This document shows, in pieces, positions 54,607 to 61,748 of a stretch of DNA of 64,000 nucleotides. The DNA lies in NCBI GenBank assembly GCA_025363455.1, contig JANYDW010000013.1:1-64000 (forward strand), given 5' to 3'. Position 1 is the stretch's first letter, and every line of letters begins with the position of its first letter. Source of the stretch: Oleiharenicola sp. GTDB taxonomy: Bacteria > Verrucomicrobiota > Verrucomicrobiia > Opitutales > Opitutaceae. The notes beneath the pieces were generated by a model, which was not told where the DNA came from, did no database searches, and worked only from the letters and a program-made list of their open reading frames with translations. The position numbers were made by a program, and so were the translations under genes.

Positions 54607-56583
54607 TTAGGGAGTCCCGCGGAGGGCAGGATTCAGCTCGAGCGCCCGCGTGTAGTGTTGGGCGGCCTCGGGTTTCCGGCCGAGTTGGCGGAGGGTGAGC
54701 GCGAGATTCATGTGGGCATTGGCTTGATTCGGATAGAGGCGGAGCACCGCGTCGAACTGCCCCAGGGCCTCGTCGTACCGGCCATGTTCCAGCAGGGCGC
54801 GACCATAGGTCATGCGCGCATCAACCGAGGTGGAACTGAGCTCGACTGCTCTTTCAAAGTGCGGCACGGCCACGGGAAAATCGCTCGTGAGCATCAGGCC
54901 GATCGCCCAATTGAGTTCCGCGTCGGCATAATTGGGATCGAGTTGCGCGGCCCGCGCGAAATGCGGGATGGCTTCCGCCGTCTTACCGGCTTGGGCGAGA
55001 GCGAGGCCGAAGTTGCACTCCGCATTGGCGTATTGGGGATCCAGCAGAATGGCCTGTTGGAAGTGAACCATGGCCTCGTCCAGCCGGTTGAGCTCCAGCA
55101 GCGCGGTGCCGAGATTGCCCTGCGCCACCGCGTAAGCGGGCTGCAACTGGAGGGCCTTTGCAAGAGGCGCAATGGCTTCTTGGGCCCGACCGAGGCGGTT
55201 TAGACTGTCGCCCAGGTTGTTGTAGGCACTGGCCATGGCCGGGTTGAGCTGGATGGCGGCCTCGAGGTGGGGGATGGCTTCAGCCGGCCGGCCCGCCAGC
55301 GTCAAGATGTTCGCGAGGTTGTTGTGCGCCATCCAGCAGTCGGGATTCCGCCGCAGGGTGGTCTCGTAGAGTGTAACCGGGTCCCGATACATCCCGCATT
55401 GCATCCAGGTCGAGCCGCCCAAGATAGCCAGCAAGGCGCCCGTGGCGGCAAACCGGGCGGCCACCGTCATCCGCCGCAGGATCGCGTGGATGCCGGCAGC
55501 GGTCAGGGCAAAGACCGGGAGGCTGGCCAGGTATTGAAAATGATCCGCCACGTAGGAGAAAACGAAGGGATAGACATTGAAGAACCCGAGGACGGGAAAA
55601 AGGGCACCGGCAAAAAGAAGGGCCGCGGCCAGCGGCCCACGCGACCGGCGGCTCCACCAGACGAGGCTGCCCAGCAGCGCCACGGCGGCGATCAGCCATA
55701 GCCACTGCGCAGGGGCGGATGCGTCCACAGTCCAACGGGGATAGATGAAGATCAACTCCACCGGCCAGGCCAGCTTGCTGAGGTAGAACCAAAACACCCG
55801 GCCCGCCAGCAAGCCCCGCTCCAGCAGGCCCAGGTTGAAATCCGCCCCTTGGGCGCCGATGAGCACCCGCTCAAAATACGCCGTGACCAGGCCTGAACCT
55901 GCGCCAAGAGCAAGCCCCGGCAGCAGGGGCACCACGTCGCGCTGCCACTCCAGACGGCCCCGGCGCCACCAGAAAACCACGAGCAGCGCAGGCGGCAGCG
56001 TGGCGGTGACCGTCTTGGTCAGCAGGCCCAGCACAAAGAGACCGCCAGCCAGAAGGTAATCGCGCGGCGCGCGCCCGGCGTCGAAGCGCAGGTAGGCCAG
56101 CGCGGCCGCCAGATAGAACACGAGGGAAAGGGTGTTCTTTTGCTCGGAAATCCACGCGACCGATTCAACGCAGACCGGATGGAGGGCGAATAGCACGGCG
56201 GCCAGCGCCGCGCCGGGCACGGCGAGGCGGCGCAGCAGCACCAGGAACTGGCAGGCGGCGGTCGCATGGAGCAGGACGTTGAGCAAGTGATACCCGAGCG
56301 TCGCGTCGCCCCACAGCCGATGCTCGATCCAGAACGCCGAGTGCAGCACCGGATAATACTGTTGGGTCGCGCCAAATTCAGCCCAGATGCGGCCGAGCCC
56401 GGCGAGCGACTGCAATTCGGGGCGGGTGACGTGGCCCGAATCGTCCCAGAGCATTCCGCCCGCCAGCGCCGGCCAGTACGCGATCAGCACGGCGGCGACC
56501 AGCGTCGCCCAGATCCAGCCCACCGGCCAGCTGGGGCGAGGTGCGGGGGGAGCGGGGATTGAGGATTTGGTGGGGCGGGACAC
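54607..56583 (-). CDS. polytopic GT-C-like membrane protein with C-terminal TPRs
   Basis: A 658-residue protein. The N-terminal 400 residues have about ten hydrophobic segments. The GT-C/TMTC-like loop WDDSGHVTRPELQSLAGLGRIW (Asp-Asp after the first helix) is followed by YHLLNVLLHATAACQFLVLLRRL and ALHPVCVESVAWISEQKNTLSLVFYLAA, conserved in DUF1736/TMTC-type proteins. Residues 415-655 contain about seven TPR units (AMASAYNNLGDSLNRLGRAQEAIAPLAKALQLQP and similar). These proteins are putative protein O-glycosyltransferases; substrate unknown. The nearby 150-bp repeat (56614-56763) is just upstream. Confidence 0.87.
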   Translation of the reverse strand: MSRPTKSSIPAPPAPRPSWPVGWIWATLVAAVLIAYWPALAGGMLWDDSGHVTRPELQSLAGLGRIWAEFGATQQYYPVLHSAFWIEHRLWGDATLGYHLLNVLLHATAACQFLVLLRRLAVPGAALAAVLFALHPVCVESVAWISEQKNTLSLVFYLAAALAYLRFDAGRAPRDYLLAGGLFVLGLLTKTVTATLPPALLVVFWWRRGRLEWQRDVVPLLPGLALGAGSGLVTAYFERVLIGAQGADFNLGLLERGLLAGRVFWFYLSKLAWPVELIFIYPRWTVDASAPAQWLWLIAAVALLGSLVWWSRRSRGPLAAALLFAGALFPVLGFFNVYPFVFSYVADHFQYLASLPVFALTAAGIHAILRRMTVAARFAATGALLAILGGSTWMQCGMYRDPVTLYETTLRRNPDCWMAHNNLANILTLAGRPAEAIPHLEAAIQLNPAMASAYNNLGDSLNRLGRAQEAIAPLAKALQLQPAYAVAQGNLGTALLELNRLDEAMVHFQQAILLDPQYANAECNFGLALAQAGKTAEAIPHFARAAQLDPNYADAELNWAIGLMLTSDFPVAVPHFERAVELSSTSVDARMTYGRALLEHGRYDEALGQFDAVLRLYPNQANAHMNLALTLRQLGRKPEAAQHYTRALELNPALRGTP

Positions 56584-56613
56584 GGAAAGGAGACCAACCT
56601 AAATTGCGCAGAT

Positions 56614-56763
56614 GGTTAACCGCTAATTTTCGCTAATCCGCGCCAATGGAGAGTCGCCGGATTGTTCACTCTGAGATTAGTTCACCGATTAGGTGAACCG
56701 GCTGCGACCTCGGTTCCGTTTCAGTCCTATGATTAGCGTTCATTAGCGTGAATTAGCGGTTAC
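56614..56763. repeat. TTAACCGCTAATT-family long repeat (copy 2)
   Basis: Same arms as 49633-49786 (GGTTAACCGCTAATTTTCGC ... GCGTGAATTAGCGGTTAC) and a closely similar centre. It accounts for about half of the gap 56584-56917; the rest shows no gene. Confidence 0.88.
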
Positions 56764-56917
56764 TCATCGGAGTTTTCCAGGATGAATGGAGGCGGGGCGC
56801 CCACACCCGCAGACAGGAGCAAGCGGGGAGTGGCGTTCTTGGGCAATCAAGTCTGAAAAAGAAATCGCCGCCAACCTTGCGGTGGCGGCGATGAAACGGA
56901 TCAGGGAAGGACCGCGA

Positions 56918-59900
56918 TTACAGGTCGAACGACACCGAGAAGATGAACTGCTGCGGATCGACGATGCGGAACGTATGGATCGAGCCGTCCGGGAACGCGC
57001 CGACCGGCTGCAACCGGCCGGTCTCCCCGAGGTTGCGGACATTCAACTGGAGGGTGGTGCCGACCTTGTCATTGAAGAGCTTGGTCTTGTAGGTCGCGAA
57101 CAGGTCCACGTAGTAGTGCGCCTTGTCATAGATCGGGCGGGTCGGATCCAAGTCGGTGATGATGTCCGGCAGGGACGGTTTGCCCATGTAGCCGATGGCA
57201 CCCTTGTCTTCCCAACGCAGAGCGCCACCCACGGTCGTGCGCTTGAGGTGCTTGTTGTCGAAGAGGCCCGCGAGCTGGTAGCTCGTGCTCGTCCGGAAGG
57301 CGTAGCGGCGGATCTGCGGGTTGTTCTTCCCTTCCTGCGCCTGGATGATCGCGAAGGGTGCCCTCACGAAGGCGTTGAAATTCGCCTCCGGCGTCACGGC
57401 GGTGGCCGAGAACGACGCAGCGCCAGGGGTGGTGGCGACCACGCTATACTGATGCTTCCACCACAGCTTGTTCGGATTGCCTTCCGTGGCCGCGTTGGCG
57501 TCGGTGATGGACGGATCCACGATCGTGGTCCAGACCGACGTGCGGTTGTTGATCCAGTTGACGAGGGCCGAGGAGACATTCTGGACGATCGACCGGTTGT
57601 CGGTGACCGAGCCCGTCACGGTCCAGTAGCGATTCGGGTTGAGGTTGACCTCGAGCTCCGTGCCGTGGGAACGAACATCCGAGGTGGCGCCGATCGGGGG
57701 CGACGCGTTGGAGTAGAATACATTGTCCGCGCCGCTGATCTTGGTCTGTTTTTCCACCTCGGCGGTGTTCCCGTCGGACCCAATCGGCAGGGACGGATTC
57801 ACAAACTGCACCCAACGCTGGGCATTTTGGTAGAGGTTGATCAAGGTCGTGGGGCTGCCGGCGCCCAGGGTCTGGAAATCGATGCGCAGCACGCGCCCGG
57901 CCACGGTGTTGCTGTCCGTATTTTGGGAATCCCTCTGGAGGTTGTCGTAGTGCGTGGCGCGAACCACGAGTTTGCCTTCGAACAGGTTGAGCCCGAGGCC
58001 CCAGCTCTTGTCCGAGCCGGTCGTGTTAGGCAGGAGGTGCTTGAACAGATCCTGCGCAGGATTCACAATCAGGAAGCTGTTTGAACGGTTGAAGTTTACC
58101 GACAGGCCGTTGAGCAAGCTGCCGAAGAATTGGCCGGCGCCGTTGCCGCTCTTGTCCAGGTGGGACGTGATGGGCGTATCCATGAACGGACGGGCGACGA
58201 ACTGGACGTTCGTGGTGCGGCCGCCATTGGCGAAGGTGGTAGCGGACCAGCCGTCGGTCAGCGTGTAGTCGAAATTGATGCCATCGGGGGCGAAGGCGTT
58301 CTGCGGGTTGCCGGGGGTGCCGAAACGCAGGTTGGTCTTGTCGTAGCGCGCGCCGAGGGTCGTGACCAGGCGGTCGCCAAACAAATGGTTTTGCATCACC
58401 CCGCCGATCGTCTTGATCGTGAGCTTGGTGTTGAAGGTGCCGCCGGTCTTGTCGGCCGCCACCGGGGAAAGCGCGATCGGTTCGTTGACCATGACGCCCG
58501 TGGCGGCATTGCCCCACACATACGGATAGGTGCCGAAGCTGAAACTGCCCGGAGCGTAATCCACATTGTTGCCGGTTTTGTCGCCGACATAATACCGGTA
58601 CATACTTGATGTGGCGCTGTTGACCGCGGGGGTGCCGGTGGGACCGGACTGAGCGCCGCGGTACTGGCCGGCCGCGATCCACGAGACGCCGGATGACATG
58701 GCATCACGCCAGGAATACTGGCGGTTCACGCGATACTTGTATTCACCGTAGCCGGTGAATTGGAACCAGCCGAGATATTTGAGCAGGCCGCTGTCCATCT
58801 TGGTCGGGTCGATCCGGTAGGCGACTTGCGCCCGGGAGGTGTCCCATTGCTGGGGCTGGGAGGCAGTGCGGGGCTTGTCGACGCCGAGGTAGGGCCGCAG
58901 GAAGAACGGATTGGGCGTGCCGTCAAGGCGGCGCTCATTGATGTCGACCGTGAGCTGGCCGGACTGGCCGTTGTCATTGATTGTGCCGACGAGGTTGCGG
59001 GCAAAGCGGTCCGAATCCTCGCGCATGAAGGAGACTTGGGCGGCGAGGGTCTGCGTCAGCGAGTTGACGAACATCTGGTCGATCGAGACGTTCGTCGTCT
59101 TGGTATTGTCCGAGAATCTATTCGGGGCCGAGAGGTTGATCGAGGACCAGTCGTAGAGGTTCTTGTCGTTGACCGTGGGCGTGGTGTTGAACAGGTACTG
59201 GGCAAAGGGGCGGGGGGCCGTGCCGGAGAAGGTCGCGCCCGCGGCGGCGGTGGGCTGCAGGTAGCGGGCCGCCTGGAGGGTGGCGGCGGTGGGGTTGGCT
59301 GTGCTGGTGGTGCCGCGGGCGGCTGACCAGTAGGCTATGCCGGTCGTGTCGATAAAGAGCTGCGAGTCGGAATTGCCCAAAAAGGCGGCGGTAAAGACAT
59401 CCGGGCCGTTGTAAGTGGCGGCCGTGACGGGGGCGCCGCGGTTGCTGCCGTCCGCATTGTGGATCTGCTGGGTGACGGGATCCCAGGTCGGCCGGCCGCT
59501 GGCGATCCAGTAGGAGAGATTGTCCCGCGGGGGAATGGCGTTGGCCCGGGTACCATGGGCGTGGTAAGTGGAGTAGGAGGCGCTGATCGTGGTGTTCTTG
59601 AACGGCTGGTACTTGATCATCGCGTTGTAGCGCTCGGTATCGACGCCGGAGGGCTTGCGGTGGAACTCGTCGCGCTGCAGCACGGCGCTGCCGCGGACGG
59701 CGAGCTTGCCGTTAATCAGCACGTGGTTCACATCGAGGCTCGTGCGCCAGCCAGCGAGGTCGTCGACCCGGAAGGACGTGCCGATACGGTCCTTGGTCAG
59801 GTTGGCGGAGACCGGCACCATGTTCACCGTGCCTGAGGGATTGCCGAGGCCGAAGACGTTGGCGTTGGGCCCGCGGCTGATCTCGACCGATTCAACATTG

Positions 59901-60385
59901 ATCGGGTCGACCGGCACGCGGCCCATGGTCTCGATGTTGCCGAGGGAGATATTGGCCGGGGCGATGCCGCGCACGCGGTTGGCCTGGGTCGGGTTGTTCT
60001 GCACGTTGTCGCCGATGCTGCCGTTGCGATCGAGCGTGAAGTCCGTGAAGGTGCCGGTGCCCTCGGTGCCCGCGACGTACAGGAAGATGTCATTCATATC
60101 GAGCATGCCGAAGTCCGACATCTGGCCCTTGGTCATGACCGTGATGGAGGAGGCCAGGTCATCGAGCTTCGTGTTGAAGCGCGTGCCGGACATGGTGTTG
60201 GCCGAGTAGTAGCCGCGGTTGTCGGCGACGACCTGGAACGGAGAGAGCTCGAGCACTTCCTCCTTGGGTGGTTGCGCGGTCGCGGGCACCGGGGCGGTGG
60301 TCTGGGCCGGAAGGAGGCCGGGAATAAACAACAGCTGTGCGGGCAGAAGCCAGCGCAGCGCCAAGGGAAGCTTGCTTGATTTCAT
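56918..60385 (-). CDS. TonB-dependent outer-membrane receptor (1155 residues)
   Basis: An outer-membrane active transporter, long for the family but usual for Verrucomicrobiota. It has a signal peptide (residues 1-27, LLFIPGLLPAQ), then a TonB-box-like start VLELSPFQVVADNRGYYSANTMSGTRF. The plug domain (about 60-200) includes VESVEISRGPNANVFGLGNPSGTVNMV. The remainder is beta-barrel with alternating aromatic residues, ending QQFIFSVSFDL. There is no N-terminal carboxypeptidase-regulatory domain, unlike the second receptor. The tandem operator 60453-60483 lies 68-98 bp upstream. Substrate unknown; regulon membership suggests an acidic sugar oligomer. Confidence 0.93.
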   Translation of the reverse strand: MKSSKLPLALRWLLPAQLLFIPGLLPAQTTAPVPATAQPPKEEVLELSPFQVVADNRGYYSANTMSGTRFNTKLDDLASSITVMTKGQMSDFGMLDMNDIFLYVAGTEGTGTFTDFTLDRNGSIGDNVQNNPTQANRVRGIAPANISLGNIETMGRVPVDPINVESVEISRGPNANVFGLGNPSGTVNMVPVSANLTKDRIGTSFRVDDLAGWRTSLDVNHVLINGKLAVRGSAVLQRDEFHRKPSGVDTERYNAMIKYQPFKNTTISASYSTYHAHGTRANAIPPRDNLSYWIASGRPTWDPVTQQIHNADGSNRGAPVTAATYNGPDVFTAAFLGNSDSQLFIDTTGIAYWSAARGTTSTANPTAATLQAARYLQPTAAAGATFSGTAPRPFAQYLFNTTPTVNDKNLYDWSSINLSAPNRFSDNTKTTNVSIDQMFVNSLTQTLAAQVSFMREDSDRFARNLVGTINDNGQSGQLTVDINERRLDGTPNPFFLRPYLGVDKPRTASQPQQWDTSRAQVAYRIDPTKMDSGLLKYLGWFQFTGYGEYKYRVNRQYSWRDAMSSGVSWIAAGQYRGAQSGPTGTPAVNSATSSMYRYYVGDKTGNNVDYAPGSFSFGTYPYVWGNAATGVMVNEPIALSPVAADKTGGTFNTKLTIKTIGGVMQNHLFGDRLVTTLGARYDKTNLRFGTPGNPQNAFAPDGINFDYTLTDGWSATTFANGGRTTNVQFVARPFMDTPITSHLDKSGNGAGQFFGSLLNGLSVNFNRSNSFLIVNPAQDLFKHLLPNTTGSDKSWGLGLNLFEGKLVVRATHYDNLQRDSQNTDSNTVAGRVLRIDFQTLGAGSPTTLINLYQNAQRWVQFVNPSLPIGSDGNTAEVEKQTKISGADNVFYSNASPPIGATSDVRSHGTELEVNLNPNRYWTVTGSVTDNRSIVQNVSSALVNWINNRTSVWTTIVDPSITDANAATEGNPNKLWWKHQYSVVATTPGAASFSATAVTPEANFNAFVRAPFAIIQAQEGKNNPQIRRYAFRTSTSYQLAGLFDNKHLKRTTVGGALRWEDKGAIGYMGKPSLPDIITDLDPTRPIYDKAHYYVDLFATYKTKLFNDKVGTTLQLNVRNLGETGRLQPVGAFPDGSIHTFRIVDPQQFIFSVSFDL

Positions 60386-60452
60386 GGTGGGGTCGTCAGG
60401 GGTGAAAACTAACTCTGCCGCGGAATGTAGAAACTCACTTCAAACAATCAAC

Positions 60453-60483
60453 ACCCGTTTTGAACGACATGTTCATTAGTGAA
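60453..60483 (-). promoter_or_regulatory. tandem operator B, upstream of TonB receptor 1
   Basis: TTCATTAGTGAA (60472-60483) is identical to the site at 61474-61485. Nineteen bp before it, ACCCGTTTTGAA (60453-60464) keeps only the right half (TGAA). Bases after the main site (AACTAAG) also resemble those at 61486. Confidence 0.6.
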
Positions 60484-60583
60484 ACTAAGGCCGGCGCCGA
60501 AAATTGCCGGGCGCGCGAGGGCAGGTCTGCCGCGGGAAGTCGCGGGTGACTTCTTTCCGGCCCGGCGCCCGTAGAACCGCGGG

Positions 60584-61387
60584 TCAGTTGCTGCGGTGGT
60601 AGCCGAGCTGGCGGGAAAGACGGGCCGCGCATTCGGTGACGATCCCGCCCATCTCCGGGATGCGTTCCCGGGTGAACCGGACCGTCGCGGCCGTGATGCC
60701 GATCGCCGCGACGACGACTCCATCGGAGGAATAGATCGGGGCGGCGAGGCAGCGCACGCCGAGATTGAATTCCTCGTCATCGAGGCTGTAGCCGCGCTTG
60801 CGGGTGACGGCGACCTCCTTGCGGACCTCCGCGAGGGTGTCCTGGGTGTGGGCGGTGCGTTTGGTGAGTCGACCCTTGCCGAATAATTCCTCGAGCCGGT
60901 GGTGGTGCAGAAAGGCGATGAAGGACTTGCCCGTCGAGGAGCAGTGCAATTCGGTGAGTGTGCCAGGCCGCGAAGCCGCGCGCAAAGGGTGGGGGCTGTC
61001 CTGCACCGCCACAATCAGCGCATGGTCATCGCACGGCACCGCCAGGTGGGAGGTCTCGTCCGTGCGGGCGGTCAGCTCGTGCAGGACGGGCAGGGCGGCC
61101 GTCCGGATCTCGGTTCCCGCCAGGGAGGCGTTGCCCAGGTGAATCAGGACCGAGCCCAGTTCGAAACGCCCATCTTTCTTCCGCACATAGCCCTCGAGCT
61201 GTAGCGTCGCCATGATGCGCAGCGTCGTGGTGACCGGGATCTTCAGGGTGCGGGCAATTTCCGCGGCCTTGAGGCCGTCGCTGTGCTGCGCCAGCAGCTT
61301 CATGATCCAGCAGGCGTTCCGCAGGTTGGGAATCACATATCGTTCGAGGGAATTACCGTCATCGACGGGGAGAGTCAGGCGATGCAT
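60584..61387 (-). CDS. IclR-family transcriptional regulator
   Basis: A 267-residue regulator. The N-terminal winged HTH (about 20-80) reads ACWIMKLLAQHSDGLKAAEIARTLKIPVTTTLRIMATLQLEGYVRK. The C-terminal effector domain has the family stretches LHELTARTDETSHLAV, LHCSSTGKSFIAFL, RGYSLDDEEFNLGVRCLAAPIYSSDGVVVAAIGIT. IclR-type proteins often control uronate and aromatic catabolism (KdgR is one). ATG 61387 is used; the frame extends to a TTG at 61459, which would overlap operator C. It lies between the two TonB receptors and is the natural candidate to bind the tandem operators. Confidence 0.93.
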   Translation of the reverse strand: MHRLTLPVDDGNSLERYVIPNLRNACWIMKLLAQHSDGLKAAEIARTLKIPVTTTLRIMATLQLEGYVRKKDGRFELGSVLIHLGNASLAGTEIRTAALPVLHELTARTDETSHLAVPCDDHALIVAVQDSPHPLRAASRPGTLTELHCSSTGKSFIAFLHHHRLEELFGKGRLTKRTAHTQDTLAEVRKEVAVTRKRGYSLDDEEFNLGVRCLAAPIYSSDGVVVAAIGITAATVRFTRERIPEMGGIVTECAARLSRQLGYHRSN

Positions 61388-61454
61388 GAGGGGGAAGAAA
61401 GCGGGGCGAAAATCGAGGCGGGGAGAATTTTTTAGTTGCGGAATAATTGTTGAG

Positions 61455-61485
61455 TTCAAATATGAATAGCAAGTTCATTAGTGAA
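61455..61485. promoter_or_regulatory. tandem operator C, iclR / TonB receptor 2 intergenic region
   Basis: TTCAAATATGAA (61455-61466) and TTCATTAGTGAA (61474-61485), both TTCA-N4-TGAA palindromes, start 19 bp apart, about one and three-quarter helical turns. It is the best-conserved of the three copies and lies 68-98 bp upstream of the iclR ATG, as expected for autoregulation. Confidence 0.7.
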
Positions 61486-61692
61486 ATTTAGCCACCCTGA
61501 CCGCCGGCTTCGCTTCACGCACCCACTACCCCCTCTCCGTCTTCCCTTATGAAAGCAACGCCGGCCCTCTGGCAATGTTTTGTGCTCAGGGCTGGGCCCC
61601 CGACCCCAACCACGGCTTGAGGCAACTCCCGCGATTCGCCCGCTCCTTCCCGCACGGCAATTCTTTTTGGTCCCGATCTTCCCATAATTATT

Positions 61693-61721
61693 TTGGTGAT
61701 TTTCCAGAATTAATATATATT
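61693..61721 (+). promoter_or_regulatory. candidate promoter of TonB receptor 2
   Basis: TTGGTG (61693-61698) and TATATT (61716-61721) are 17 bp apart, 28 bp before the ATG, in the AT-rich part of the intergenic region. The remaining bases between 61486 and 61692 show no gene. Confidence 0.5.
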
Positions 61722-61748
61722 AGATCGCATTCCTCACCCAACTACCCC

